From: Catellatospora methionotrophica
GTDB lineage: Bacteria; Actinomycetota; Actinomycetes; Mycobacteriales; Micromonosporaceae
Direction: 5' to 3'
Assembly: GCF_011297335.1 (NCBI RefSeq)
Contig: NZ_JAAOTJ010000017.1
Location: 94,016-158,015 of the forward strand
Length of the DNA: 64,000 nucleotides
In this document: piece by piece, positions 28,075 through 38,100 of the stretch
Position numbering within the stretch: position 1 is the first letter of the stretch
Layout: the number at the start of each line of letters is the position of its first letter
Program-made: the position numbers and the translations under genes
Notes under the pieces: model-generated
The model's input: only the letters and a program-made list of their open reading frames with translations
The model's database searches: none
Told to the model about the DNA's origin: nothing

Positions 28075-28329
28075 TCAGGCGGGGTCGGGGGTGCTGGGTG
28101 TACGGAGGACGGCGATGAGGGAGGCTGCGCTGACGGCGGACCACACGCCTTCGAGCAGGAGGAAGCCCCAGTCGCGGCTGGTCCAGGCGAGCCAGGCGAG
28201 CACGCCCGCGCCGAGGGTGTTCGCGGTCAGATAGCCGATCGAGCGGGGCGTGGTCCAGCGGAGCTGGGTGGCCACGTACCCGGCCAGCACGGTGAGCGCG
28301 CCGATGATCTGCAGAACGTCGTGATTCAT
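28075..28329 (-). CDS. CBU_0592-like small membrane protein
   Basis: An 84-residue protein with three hydrophobic segments. Its pattern (LQIIGALTVLAGYVATQL, then DWGFLLLEGVWSAVSAASLI) matches the CBU_0592 membrane-protein group. ATG 28329 begins MNHDVLQ; the frame continues upstream but across the family D palindrome. It is convergent with ftsK and divergent from rimO. Function unknown. Confidence 0.8.
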   Translation of the reverse strand: MNHDVLQIIGALTVLAGYVATQLRWTTPRSIGYLTANTLGAGVLAWLAWTSRDWGFLLLEGVWSAVSAASLIAVLRTPSTPDPA

Positions 28330-28430
28330 GATCGTGTGTTCTGCGCGCCGTCTTGTCGTGCCGGGTACGGCGAGCTCTCGTCCGGGGCGGGCACCGGAGG
28401 GCGCGGCCGGGGTCAAGGTTAGCCCAAAGG

Positions 28431-28484
28431 GGTTAGCAAGGGCACCTTTTGCGACGTATAGCGGTGGGAAGGTGCCCTTCCTTA
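28431..28484. repeat. Family D palindrome, copy 1
   Basis: Perfect 11-base arms AAGGGCACCTT (28438-28448) and AAGGTGCCCTT (28469-28479), with similar flanks. Unlike families A-C it sits in a divergent gap, upstream of rimO and of the CBU_0592-like gene. A related copy is at 56503-56556. Confidence 0.75.
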
Positions 28485-28533
28485 CATGGAAGGCAGTGCT
28501 CGGTCTGTCGTCGCGGGCCGGTAGCCTGGTCGG

Positions 28534-30048
28534 GTGCCAGTCAACTCTTTCCATGATCTTCCCGTGCCCGAGAACGGGCAGCGGCGGGTCGCGCTGCTGA
28601 CCCTGGGCTGCGCCCGCAACGAGGTCGACTCCGAGGAGCTGGCCGCCCGCCTTGCGGCCGACGGCTGGCAGGTCAGCACCGACGGCGAGGGCGCGGACGT
28701 GGTCCTCGTCAACACCTGCGGCTTCGTCGAGAAGGCCAAGCAGGACTCGATCGACACCCTGCTGGCCGCCGCCGACACCGGCGCGAAGGTGGTCGCCGCG
28801 GGCTGCATGGCCGAGCGGTACGGCAACCAGCTCGCCGAGAGCCTGCCCGAGGCGGACGCGGTGCTGGGCTTCGACGACTACCCGTCGATCTCCGCCGCGC
28901 TAGGCTCGGTGCTGCGCGGCGACAAGCACGACGCGCACACCCCGCGCGACCGCCGCGAGCTGCTGCCGATCGCCCCGGCCAAGCGCCGCGAGACCGGCGT
29001 GATCGTGCCCGGCCACGCGGCCTTCACCAACGACGAGCACACCCCGGCGCACCTGCGGCCCGTGCTGCGGCACCGGCTCGACAGCAGCCCGGTGGCCTCG
29101 CTCAAGCTGGCCAGCGGCTGCGACCGCCGGTGCTCGTTCTGCGCCATCCCGGCGTTCCGCGGCTCGTTCGTCAGCCGCACCCCCGACGAGCTGCTGGCCG
29201 AGGCCGAGTGGCTGGCCGGCACGGGCGTGCGCGAGCTGGTGCTGGTCAGCGAGAACTCCACGTCGTACGGCAAGGACCTGGGTGACCCGCGGGCGCTGGA
29301 GAAGCTGCTGCCGCAGCTCGCCGCGATCCGGGGGCTGGTCCGGGTGCGGGTCAGCTACCTGCAGCCCGCCGAGACCCGGCCCGGCCTGGTCGAGGCGATC
29401 GCCACCACGCCGGGCGTCGCACCGTACTTCGACCTGTCCTTCCAGCACTCGTCCGAGCCGGTGCTGCGCCGGATGCGGCGCTTCGGTTCCACGGAGCGTT
29501 TCCTGGAGCTGCTGGACAGCGCCCGCAAGCTCGCGCCCGAGGCGGGCGCGCGCAGCAACTTCATCGTCGGCTTCCCGGGTGAGACCCGCGCCGACTACGA
29601 GGAGCTGGTGCGCTTCGTCAGCGAGGCGCGGCTCGACGCGATCGGCGTGTTCGACTACAGCGACGAGGACGGCACCGAGGCCGCGACCATGGACGGCAAG
29701 GTCGGCGCGAAGACGATCCGCGGCCGGTACGACCGGATGCTGGGCCTGGTCGAGGAGCTGTGCGGCCAGCGGGCCGAGGAGCGCCTGGGCAGCCTGGTGG
29801 ACGTGCTCGTGGACACGGTGGACGGAAATGGGGTCGAGGGGCGCGCGGCGCACCAGGCACCGGAGGTCGACGGCTCGACGATGCTGGTCGCCGGGGCCGA
29901 CGGGGTCGACCTGGGCGCGCTGCACCCGGGTGACCTGGTGCGGGCCCGGGTGACGGGCACCGAGGGCGTGGACCTGGTCGCCGTACCCGTCGAAATGATC
30001 GACGCGGCTCCCGCCGGTCGCCCCGCACTGGCCGTGGTGGCTGGTTAG
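28534..30048 (+). CDS. rimO: Ribosomal protein S12 methylthiotransferase RimO
   Basis: Radical-SAM enzyme that methylthiolates an aspartate of ribosomal protein S12; 504 residues. The N-terminal UPF0004 domain has cluster cysteines in [11 protein letters not shown] and NTCGF. The radical-SAM motif is C196-DRR-C200-SF-C203, and a C-terminal TRAM domain follows. TAGCCT (28522-28527) ends six bases before GTG 28534. The stop codon contributes to the -10 box of pgsA. Confidence 0.95.
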   Translation: MPVNSFHDLPVPENGQRRVALLTLGCARNEVDSEELAARLAADGWQVSTDGEGADVVLVNTCGFVEKAKQDSIDTLLAAADTGAKVVAAGCMAERYGNQLAESLPEADAVLGFDDYPSISAALGSVLRGDKHDAHTPRDRRELLPIAPAKRRETGVIVPGHAAFTNDEHTPAHLRPVLRHRLDSSPVASLKLASGCDRRCSFCAIPAFRGSFVSRTPDELLAEAEWLAGTGVRELVLVSENSTSYGKDLGDPRALEKLLPQLAAIRGLVRVRVSYLQPAETRPGLVEAIATTPGVAPYFDLSFQHSSEPVLRRMRRFGSTERFLELLDSARKLAPEAGARSNFIVGFPGETRADYEELVRFVSEARLDAIGVFDYSDEDGTEAATMDGKVGAKTIRGRYDRMLGLVEELCGQRAEERLGSLVDVLVDTVDGNGVEGRAAHQAPEVDGSTMLVAGADGVDLGALHPGDLVRARVTGTEGVDLVAVPVEMIDAAPAGRPALAVVAG

Positions 30049-30058
30049 CGTGTCTGCC

Positions 30059-30637
30059 GTGCAGGAACGTTCACGCCGGGTGCCGCCGCTGCTCAACGCC
30101 GCCAACGTCCTCACGGTCGTGCGCATCGTTCTCGTGCCGGTATTCGTGGCACTGGTGATCGTTTCTGGGATGACCGACAACCGCTGGCGGATCGCGGCCG
30201 CGATCACCTTCGGCGTCGCGTCGTTCACCGACTACGTCGACGGCTGGATCGCCCGGCGCTTCGAGCTGGTCACCTCCTTCGGCAAGGTCGCCGACCCGAT
30301 CGCGGACAAGGCTCTGACCGGCACCGCGCTCGTCCTGCTGAGCTGGTACGACCTGCTCCCGTGGTGGGTCACCCTGGTGGTCCTGGTCCGGGAGTGGGGC
30401 ATCACGCTGATGCGCTTCTGGGTCATCCGGTACGGCGTGATCGCGGCCAGCCGCGGCGGCAAGCTCAAGACGGTGCTGCAGATCGCCGCCATCGCCTGGT
30501 ACCTGTGGCCGTTCCCGGCCCCGTGGTCGGCCGTCGGCCCGTGGCTGATGGGCGCGGCGCTGCTGGTGACCGTGGTGACCGGGGTCGACTACGTGATCGC
30601 GGCGGTCCGGCTGCGGCGCGGCGCACCGGCGTCGTGA
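30059..30637 (+). CDS. pgsA: CDP-diacylglycerol-glycerol-3-phosphate 3-phosphatidyltransferase
   Basis: Membrane enzyme of phosphatidylglycerol synthesis; 192 residues. The CDP-alcohol phosphotransferase motif D-G-x2-A-R-x8-G-x3-D-x3-D is complete (Asp61, Gly62, Ala65, Arg66, Gly75, Asp79, Asp83). GTG 30059 is chosen because TAGCGT (30046-30051) lies seven bases upstream; GTG 30050 adds three residues. Its stop overlaps the NAT start. In actinobacteria this position between rimO and cinA is conserved. Confidence 0.93.
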   Translation: MQERSRRVPPLLNAANVLTVVRIVLVPVFVALVIVSGMTDNRWRIAAAITFGVASFTDYVDGWIARRFELVTSFGKVADPIADKALTGTALVLLSWYDLLPWWVTLVVLVREWGITLMRFWVIRYGVIAASRGGKLKTVLQIAAIAWYLWPFPAPWSAVGPWLMGAALLVTVVTGVDYVIAAVRLRRGAPAS

Positions 30638-31587
30638 TCGAGGACTACCTGCGCCTGCTCGGGGTGCCGCGCCGGGCGCCCTCGGCGGCGTACCTGCGTG
30701 TACTGCACCGGGCACAGGTGACACGGGTGCCGTACACCAACGCGGAGATCCTGCTCGGGCGGCCGGGCACCGTCGCCGCCGACGCGTCACTGCGCCGGGT
30801 GGTCGGCGGCCGTGGCGGTTACTGCTTCCACCTCAACGGGGCGTTCAGCGAACTGCTGCGCGGGCTGGGCTTCACGGTCACCCTGCACCGCGCCTACGTG
30901 GTCCACGCCCACCACGTCGTCGACACCGAACTCAACCATCTGGCGCTGCTGGTGCACGACCTGCCGGACCCGGCGAACCCGGGCGGGCGCTGGCTGGCCG
31001 ACGCCGGGCTCGGCGACGCGCTGTACGGCCCGCTGCCGCTGGTCGACGGGGAGCACGAGCAGGGCCCTTTCGCGTACGCCCTGACGGCATCGCCACGGCC
31101 GGAGACCGGCTGGCGGCTGCGGCACGACCCCGCGGGGTCCTTCGCGGCCTGCGACATCGTCGCCGCTCCGGCGGTGCTCGACGACTTCGCGGGCGCGCAC
31201 GAGCGCCTGTCGACCTCGGCCGACTCGCCGTTCACCGGGTTCCTCACGGCGCAGCGGCGCACCGCCGCCGGAGTCGACATCCTGCGCGGCTGCACGCTGC
31301 TCGCGATCGACGCCACGGGGCGGCGCGAGGAGCACGTGGCCACCCGCGAACGATGGCGGGAGGTGCTCGCCGAACTCTTCGGCCTGACCGGCGACGACCT
31401 CGACGCGCTGTGGCCCGGCGCGCTGGCCGCGCACGAGGAGTGGCTGGCGCGCCGTCGTGGCAAGGCCGCGACCGTGACCGGGAACGCCGAGGACGCACCG
31501 AACGGGCGGGAGGCAGCCGCCGATGGTGCGGTGCGGGGGACCGGCATCGCGGCTGGCGACAATCTGGCGGCGGCGACCGGCGCATGA
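30634..31587 (+). CDS. Arylamine N-acetyltransferase family protein
   Basis: A 317-residue NAT fold. The Cys-His-Asp triad is visible as Cys64 (GRGGYCFHLN), His102 (TELNHLALLV) and Asp123 (WLADAGLGD). The usual Glu after the Cys (C-x-E-x-N) is His here. About 40 C-terminal residues form a hydrophilic, low-complexity tail. GTG 30634 overlaps pgsA and the stop overlaps cinA, so it is inserted into a pgsA-cinA operon. Substrate unknown; such enzymes may act on xenobiotic arylamines or in secondary metabolism. Confidence 0.88.
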   Translation: MIEDYLRLLGVPRRAPSAAYLRVLHRAQVTRVPYTNAEILLGRPGTVAADASLRRVVGGRGGYCFHLNGAFSELLRGLGFTVTLHRAYVVHAHHVVDTELNHLALLVHDLPDPANPGGRWLADAGLGDALYGPLPLVDGEHEQGPFAYALTASPRPETGWRLRHDPAGSFAACDIVAAPAVLDDFAGAHERLSTSADSPFTGFLTAQRRTAAGVDILRGCTLLAIDATGRREEHVATRERWREVLAELFGLTGDDLDALWPGALAAHEEWLARRRGKAATVTGNAEDAPNGREAAADGAVRGTGIAAGDNLAAATGA

Positions 31588-32057
31588 TCGATGTTCGGGA
31601 ACTGGTCGGCACCCTTGTCGAGCGGCGGCAGACCGTCGCCGCGGCGGAGTCGCTGACCGGTGGGCTGCTCACCGCGACCATGGTCACCGTGCCCGGGGTG
31701 AGCCGGGTGTTGCGCGGCGGGCTGGTGGTGTACGCCACCGATCTCAAGCACAGCCTGGCCGGAGTGGACGCGGCGCTGCTGGCAGAGCGCGGCCCCGTCG
31801 ATCCGGATGTGGCGCTCGCACTGGCCCGGGGCGCCCGCGAACGCTGCGGAGCGGACTGGGGACTGTCCACGACCGGGGTCGCCGGACCCGGCCCGCAGGA
31901 CGGCGTTCCCGCCGGGACCGTGTACGTCGCCCTGGCCGGTCCGGACGGGCACGCCGAGGTCCGTGAGCTGCACGTGGACGGTGAGCGCCAGCACGTACGC
32001 GAGGCCGCCGTGGCCGCCGCGCTGAGCCTGCTCCACGCCGCCGTGACCGATTCGTAA
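31584..32057 (+). CDS. cinA: CinA family nicotinamide-nucleotide amidohydrolase
   Basis: A 157-residue C-terminal-type CinA (PncC-like) domain that deamidates nicotinamide mononucleotide in pyridine nucleotide recycling. It has AAESLTGGLL, VVYATDLKHSLAGV and TTGVAGPGPQDGVPAGTVYVAL. The N-terminal COG1058 domain of longer CinA proteins is absent. ATG 31584 overlaps the NAT stop (ATGA). Next gene is clgR, a conserved actinobacterial order. Confidence 0.93.
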   Translation: MIDVRELVGTLVERRQTVAAAESLTGGLLTATMVTVPGVSRVLRGGLVVYATDLKHSLAGVDAALLAERGPVDPDVALALARGARERCGADWGLSTTGVAGPGPQDGVPAGTVYVALAGPDGHAEVRELHVDGERQHVREAAVAAALSLLHAAVTDS

Positions 32058-32278
32058 GGTGTGATCTCTTCGTGACCTGAGCGAGGTTTGGCCGGACTGT
32101 CGTACTGTGTATGAAAGTGGCGTCGGCCGCCGAGTGAGTTCGCCGATCCGCCCGGCGGGGCGGGATGTCGAACTGGCATGAAGAGAGTACGGTTCTTCTC
32201 AGCCGTCGGTGACAACCGGCGGCTGACGGCATATCGGCCGACAGCGTCGTGACGGGGAACAGTTCAGGGGGTGCGAAC

Positions 32279-32719
32279 ATGGTGCTTCTGCGTCGAGTGA
32301 TCGGTGATGCCCTCCGTGCCCGCCGGCAGGGCCAGCACCGCACCCTGCGTGAGGTCTCCACAGCTGCCAACGTGAGTCTCGGCTACCTGTCCGAGATCGA
32401 ACGGGGCCAGAAAGAGGCGTCCAGCGAGCTGCTGACCTCGATCTGCGACGCGCTGGGCGCGCGCCTGTCCGAGGTCCTGCGCGAGGTCAGCGACACCATG
32501 GCCGTCGCCGAGCAGGTCGAGGGCGTGCTCACGCCGCTGCCGCGCGGTGACCAGAAGGTCGAGGTCGGGCACCGGCCGCGTACCGAGGTGGCCACCGACG
32601 GCCAGGTCTCGGTCACGGTCCGCCGCGACAACCCGCTGCGCACCACCCTGCGGACCACCCGCAACATGCGTCCCGGCAACGCCGGCAACGCCCGCGGCCG
32701 CGAGGTAGTCGGCGTCTGA
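32279..32719 (+). CDS. clgR: ClgR-type XRE family transcriptional regulator
   Basis: A 146-residue regulator with an N-terminal helix-turn-helix ([32 protein letters not shown] written in two parts: [15 protein letters not shown] and [17 protein letters not shown]). ClgR activates clp protease and chaperone genes in actinobacteria, and its place after cinA is conserved. ATG 32279 follows CAGGGGG with eight bases of spacing. The C-terminal 40 residues are basic and flexible. A 220-base leader or promoter region precedes it; TACTGT at 32103 is a weak -10 candidate. Confidence 0.9.
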   Translation: MVLLRRVIGDALRARRQGQHRTLREVSTAANVSLGYLSEIERGQKEASSELLTSICDALGARLSEVLREVSDTMAVAEQVEGVLTPLPRGDQKVEVGHRPRTEVATDGQVSVTVRRDNPLRTTLRTTRNMRPGNAGNARGREVVGV

Positions 32720-32830
32720 GGACGCCAGGCCACTCCCGGCAGCCCTAGCGCCTGCTACGGCCCCGCCACGCCCGCGCGTCTGCACGCCCCCGCCGTGCCC
32801 GCGCGGGCAGCGCCACGCCCCCGCTTTTCA

Positions 32831-32893
32831 TAGACGTTGGCCTATCCGGATGAAGATGATCACAGAATTGTCATCCGGATAGGCCAACGTCTA
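32831..32893. repeat. Family E intergenic palindrome, copy 1
   Basis: Perfect 23-base arms 32831-32853 and 32871-32893 with a 17-base loop, starting TAGACGTTGGCCTATCC. It lies between the convergent clgR and SAM hydrolase genes. Other copies are at 40276 and 43810. Confidence 0.9.
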
Positions 32894-32896
32894 TTC

Positions 32897-32944
32897 GGGG
32901 CGCGGGGCGCGGGGCGCGGGGCGCGGGGCGCGGGGCGCGGGGCG
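32897..32944. repeat. Tandem 7-mer repeat GGGGCGC
   Basis: Six perfect head-to-tail copies (32897-32938) and a partial seventh, directly beside the family E palindrome. All G/C, noncoding, in a convergent intergenic gap. Probable slippage-prone tract. Confidence 0.85.
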
Positions 32945-32957
32945 GGGGCGCGGGTGG

Positions 32958-33737
32958 TCAGGAGATGCGGACTAGGTCGCCGGGGGTTACGGCGAGCATG
33001 ACCACGGCGCGGCCGCCGTTGACGGCGATGGCGACGCGGTCGGCGGAGTCGGCGTAGACGACCAGGCCGCCGGAGGGGGCGTCGGCGAAGGTGGTGCCGC
33101 GGGTGGCGCGGCAGCCGCCGACGGTGAGCCGGTCGGGGAGCAGTTCTAGGGCGGAGCCGGGGGCGGCCAGCTGTACGTTGCCGAAGCGGTCGACGGTCAG
33201 CACCTCGGCCTCCAGCCAGCCGTCGCCCCAGGCCACCACCGGCTCAGGGAGCTGGACGAGGCTGTCGGGCACCACGGCGGGGCCCGCGTCGGCGGGGTTC
33301 GCGCCCCGGGCCAGCCGCGCCGCGACCGGGGCGAACACGTCGCGGCCGTGGAAGGTGCGGGACACGCTCGGGGCGAACCAGTCCTCGCTGGCCAGTTCGT
33401 ACGCCGCGGACGGGCCGCCGAGTGCCTGGGCCGCCCAGACGAGCAGCCCGTTGTCGGGGCCGACGAGCAGCCCGCGCGGGGTCTGTACGACGACCGCGCG
33501 GCGCGGGGTGCCGACGCCAGGGTCGACGACCGCGAGGTGGACCGCGTCGGGCAGGTACGGCACGGTCTGGGCCAGCACGGCCGCGCCACGGGTGACGTCA
33601 CCGGGCGCGATCAGGTGCGTGACGTCGATGACGCGGGCGGCCGGGGCGGTGCGGGCGATCGTGCCGTGGCAGGCGGCGACGAAGCCGTCCGACAGCCCGT
33701 AGTCGGTCGTGAACGAGATGTAGTCGTATCCGGGCAT
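32958..33737 (-). CDS. SAM hydroxide adenosyltransferase (DUF62 family)
   Basis: A 259-residue member of the SAM hydrolase / fluorinase-like family that splits S-adenosylmethionine to adenosine and methionine using water. It has the N-terminal FTTDYGLSDGFVAACHG with the nucleophile-positioning Asp, VDPGVGTPRRAVV, GPDNGLL and the RTFHGRDVFAPVAA segment carrying the Arg and His expected of hydrolases. ATG 33737 is chosen because TACCTT lies seven bases upstream; the frame stays open further upstream. Physiological role unclear. Confidence 0.9.
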   Translation of the reverse strand: MPGYDYISFTTDYGLSDGFVAACHGTIARTAPAARVIDVTHLIAPGDVTRGAAVLAQTVPYLPDAVHLAVVDPGVGTPRRAVVVQTPRGLLVGPDNGLLVWAAQALGGPSAAYELASEDWFAPSVSRTFHGRDVFAPVAARLARGANPADAGPAVVPDSLVQLPEPVVAWGDGWLEAEVLTVDRFGNVQLAAPGSALELLPDRLTVGGCRATRGTTFADAPSGGLVVYADSADRVAIAVNGGRAVVMLAVTPGDLVRIS

Positions 33738-33772
33738 GCCTATGAAGGTAGACCGATCCGGCTCGTTGTCCA

Positions 33773-35053
33773 CTATGGCCGCTGCGGCGAGCCGATCTCC
33801 TCCGCTACGTCCGCACCGCCCCGATCGGCGTCAGCGGTGCCCTCAGCCGTGCCACGCTCACCGAGGTCGGCCGCGGTCGCCGAGGCGTGCTCAGCGGGGC
33901 CGTCGGACGCCTGGCCCCGCTGGGCGGGGACGGCTACCGGCGTGGTGGCCGCCTTGCTCGCCGCGCCCCGTTGCTGGATCCTGCGGAACAGCAGCAGGAC
34001 GGGAATCGTGCAGATCAGCGGGCCGATGATGGCCAGTGGCCGGGTCAGCCACCAGCCCAGGTCGACGTCGGCGGGCTTGTCCATGTCGTAGCGCAGCCAC
34101 AGCCAGGTCAGGAACAGGAACAGCGCCATGCCGGTGGTGTGCACCAGGTACAGCGGCAATGAGAACTCGTTGATCAGTTCGTTGAGGCGCTTCCAGCGTG
34201 GTCGTTCCAGCAGTATCTGCATCCGTGGCCGGAGCAGTTCGGCGAACCCGATCTGGAACAGCAGCAGCGCCACGATGACGAACGTCGGCGGGGCCATGTT
34301 CGAGAAGCGCTCACCCGGCACGCCGACCATGGAGCCTGGATACAGCCCCGAGCCGACGAGCCCGACCAGGCCGAACAGGCCCGCCCAGAGCAGCGCCCAG
34401 TCGTTGCGCCGGGGCGAGTCGACGACGTTCTGGTAAAAGAAGCCCGCCTGGTGGGCCAGGCCCCACACCAGCACCATGTTGAGCCAGCCGATGTCCTCCA
34501 TGCCCTTGCCGAAGCGGGCCACGTCGACCACCATCGCCGCGCCGGCCAGCCATACCAGCGCCAGCAGCCCGGCCTTGCGGTGCAGCCACAGGCCGATCGG
34601 CAGCAGGGCGATGAGCATCAGGTACACCGCGAGGAACCACAGCGGGCTGACCACCAGCTTCACCGCCCGGCCGACGCCGGTGAGGTTGAAGTAGCTGCCG
34701 ATCAGGCCCCCGGCCGCGATCCACAGCAGCAGCACGATGCCCGCCGGGATCAGCAGCTGGCGCATGCGCCGCCAGACGAACGCGCCCATGCTGACGCCGC
34801 GCGCCTGGGCGCGTTCCCAGCTGCGGATGTGCACGAAACCGCCGATGAAGAAGAACAGCGGCATCACCTGGAACAGCCAGGTCGCCAGCCACAGCCCGCG
34901 GGTGAAGCCGAGCGGGCTGGTGGCGTGCGGGCCGTCGGCGCGCCAGTCGAGGATCGTGAACGCCCAATGCCAGACCACGACCACGATCAGGCTCAACGCC
35001 CGAAGGAAGTCCACATAGGTGTCTCGGCGCGCGGGGGCAGCGGCGATGGTCAT
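33773..35053 (-). CDS. Acyltransferase 3 family membrane protein
   Basis: A 426-residue protein with about ten membrane helices of the acyltransferase_3 group, which O-acylate surface sugars or antibiotics. The first helix carries the signature YVDFLRALSLIVVVVWHW with the catalytic-type His; RSWERAQARG and the conserved Arg region follow. The C-terminal 65 residues are a soluble Ala/Gly/Glu-rich tail. ATG 35053 or 35065 could be the start. It is transcribed towards the SAM hydrolase gene, 35 bases away. Acceptor unknown. Confidence 0.88.
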   Translation of the reverse strand: MTIAAAPARRDTYVDFLRALSLIVVVVWHWAFTILDWRADGPHATSPLGFTRGLWLATWLFQVMPLFFFIGGFVHIRSWERAQARGVSMGAFVWRRMRQLLIPAGIVLLLWIAAGGLIGSYFNLTGVGRAVKLVVSPLWFLAVYLMLIALLPIGLWLHRKAGLLALVWLAGAAMVVDVARFGKGMEDIGWLNMVLVWGLAHQAGFFYQNVVDSPRRNDWALLWAGLFGLVGLVGSGLYPGSMVGVPGERFSNMAPPTFVIVALLLFQIGFAELLRPRMQILLERPRWKRLNELINEFSLPLYLVHTTGMALFLFLTWLWLRYDMDKPADVDLGWWLTRPLAIIGPLICTIPVLLLFRRIQQRGAASKAATTPVAVPAQRGQASDGPAEHASATAADLGERGTAEGTADADRGGADVAEEIGSPQRP

Positions 35054-35150
35054 GAACCGCAGCATGCCACCGGCGCGGCGCGACCCGCCAGCGCGAATCC
35101 GACAACGGTTTCCCTGGTCTTTCCCTGATAGCCGCCTGGCCGGACCGCGC

Positions 35151-38100
35151 TCAGCCGCGTAACCGCAGGCCACGGGGAGTGATCCGGAACCCGGCCGCCT
35201 CCAGCGCCGCGCCGAGCGGGCTGCCGGTGACGGACTCGCCGTCGGCTTTCTCCACGGTCAGCGGCCCGAGCGCCCCGCTGGTCACCGCCTCGGTCAGCGA
35301 CGCCGCGGCGGCCGCCATGACGGTCTCGTCGTCACTGAAGGACAGCAGGGTCCGCCCGCCGCGCTCGACGTACAGGGCGAGGGCTCCGTCGACGAGGACG
35401 ACCAGCGCGCCTGCCTTGCGGCCGGGGCGGTGGCCCTCGGTGTTGTGCGGCCAGGGCAGCGCCGCGCCGTACGGATTCGCGGGGTCGGTGGCGGCCAGCA
35501 CCAGCGCACGGTGCGTGCCGTCGCGCAGGTCGGCGTAGCCGCGCAGCCGGTCGACGGCCCCCGGCAGCGCGAACTGGGCGGCGCCCAGGCCCTCCACGAA
35601 GTAGCCGCGCCGGGCCGCGCCCCGGTCCTCCAGCGCGGACAGCACCGGGTAGACCGCGGCGAACCCGCCGGGCTGGTTCTCGGCGGCGACCGCGCCCCGG
35701 ATCACCACGCCGTAGCGCTCCAGCAGCGCGTCGGCCAGGGCGGCGGCACGCGCGGTGGGGTCGGTGTCGCGCTCGCCGAGCGCGTGCCAGCGCCCCGCCG
35801 CGGCGGGCAGGTGCGCCGGGCCGCGAGCGGCGGACAGCGAGCGCCCTCCGGTGAGGCTGGGCCGCCGGTAGCGGGCCCGGCCCGGCGCGGGCTTGGCCCG
35901 GTGTGCCCCGCCGCCGGACAGCCGGGCCCGGATCGGGGCGAGCGTGTCGTTGCCGACCAGCCCCGCCCAGACCAGGTCCCACAGCGCGGAGAGCAGGTCG
36001 TCGTGCTCGGCCTCGACCTGGTCGGCGAGCTGCCGGAAGAACAGCGCGCCGCCGCCCAGCGCGGCCAGCAGCGCCTCGTGTACGCCGGTCTGGGCGAGTT
36101 CGGTGGGCGGCGGCAGCAGCAGGGGAGCGGCGTCGGCGAAGGCCAGCACGACCCAGCCGTCGTTGCCGCCGATCTGCCCCGCGCCCGCCCAGACGACCTC
36201 CCCGGTGGCGCACAGCTCGTCCAGGTAGGAAGGCCGGTAGTCGGCGACCCGGGCGGGCAGCACCAGCCGCTCCAGCGCGGAGGCGGGCACCGGCACGCCC
36301 TGGATCTGGTCGATGGCGGCGGCGACCGCGTCGACGCCCTCGCTGCGCCGCCCGATGTGCTGCCAGGCGGGCAGGAAGCGGCCCAGCACCTCCGGCGGCA
36401 CCGGCTCGATCTCCTTGCGCAGCGCGGCCAGGCTGCGCCGCCGCAGCGTACGCAGCACCTCCGCGTCGCACCACTCGATGAACCCGCCGTCCGAGGACGC
36501 CGTGAACTCGCCCTGCACCAGCCGCCCCGACGCGGAAAGCCGCCGCAGCGTGTGCTCGACGACCGCCACGCCCAGCCCGAACCGGATCGCCGTGTCGTCG
36601 GCCCGGAACGGGCCGTGGGTGCGGGCGTACCGGCTGATCAGGTCCAGCAGCGGGTCGGCGACGGCGGCGGTGTACGCGGCGGGCAGCCCCGGCGGCAGGG
36701 CCACGCCGAGCGCGTCCCGGTAGCGGCCCGCGTCCTCGGCGATGATGTAGCGCTCCTGCCCGGCGACCCGGACCGCCAGGACGCGGCCGGTGCGGGCCAG
36801 CTCGTCCAGCCAGCCGGGCTCCACGCCGCGCTCGGCCAGCTCGTCCGGGGCCAGGTCGCCGAGCTGCCGCAGCATCTCGACGGTGTCCTCGGCGTCGCGC
36901 ACCCGCCGGTCGGTCCAGCGCAGGCGCAGCGCCGTCGCCTCGATGACCTCCGGGTCGAGCAGTTCGCGCAGCTCCACCCGGCCCAGCAGCTCGCCGAGCA
37001 GCGTCGGGTCCAGGGCCAGCGCGGCGGCGCGGCGCTCGGCCAGCGGGGTGTCCTCGCCGTACAGGAACGCGCCGACGTAGCCGAACAGCAGCGAGCGGGC
37101 GAACGGGGACGGCTGCGGGGTCGACACCTCGATCATGCGGATCTTGCGGGAGGCGATGTCGCGCATCATCGCGGCCAGCGACGGCAGGTCGAACACGTCG
37201 CGCAGGCACTCCCGCGCAGCCTCCAGGGTCACCGGGAAGTCCGGATACTCGCGGGCGACGTCGAGCAGCTGGGCGGCGCGCTGGCGCTGCTGCCACAGCG
37301 GCTGGCGGCGGCCCGGGTCGCGCCGGGGCAGCAGCAGCGAGCGGGCCGCGCACTCGCGGAACCGGGACGCGAACAGCGCCGAGCCGCCGACCGTCTCGGC
37401 GACCAGCGGCTCGATCTCGTCGGCGTCGAAGGCGAACAGGTCCGCGCCCGGCGGCTCCTCGGCGGTCTCCGGCAGCCGGACCACGATGCCGTCGTCAGCG
37501 GCGTGCACCTGCGCGTCCACGCCGTACCGCTCGCGCAGCCGCTGCCCGATGGCCAGCGCCCACGGCGCGTTGACCGGCGCCCCGAGCACGTTGTGCAGCA
37601 CGATGCGCCAGTCGCCGAGCTCGTCGCGGAAGCGCTCGACCAGCACGGTCCGGTCGTCGGGCAGGTGCCGGGTCGCCGCCCGCTGCTCCTCCAGGTATGC
37701 CGTCAGGTTCGCGACGGCGGCCGGGTCGAGGTTCTCCATGCCGGTCGGGTTGCGCAGGAACGCCCCCAGCGCCTTGCCGAGCGCGACGGGCCGACCGGCC
37801 TGGTCGCCCTTCCAGAACGGCAGCCGCGCGGGCTGGCCGGGCGCGGGGGAGACCAGCACCCGGTCGGGCGTGATGTCCTCGATGCGCCACGAGCTGGTGC
37901 CGAGCGCGAACACGTCGCCGACGCGGGACTCGTACACCATCTCCTCGTCCAGCTCGCCGACCCGCGAGGCCTTCTCGGACCCGGCCAGGAACACGCCGAA
38001 CAGGCCCCGGTCGGGGATGGTGCCGCCGGAGGTGACGGCCAGGCGCTGGTTGCCGGGGCGGCCGGTGAGCTTGTCGGCGGCGCGGTCCCAGACGATGCGC

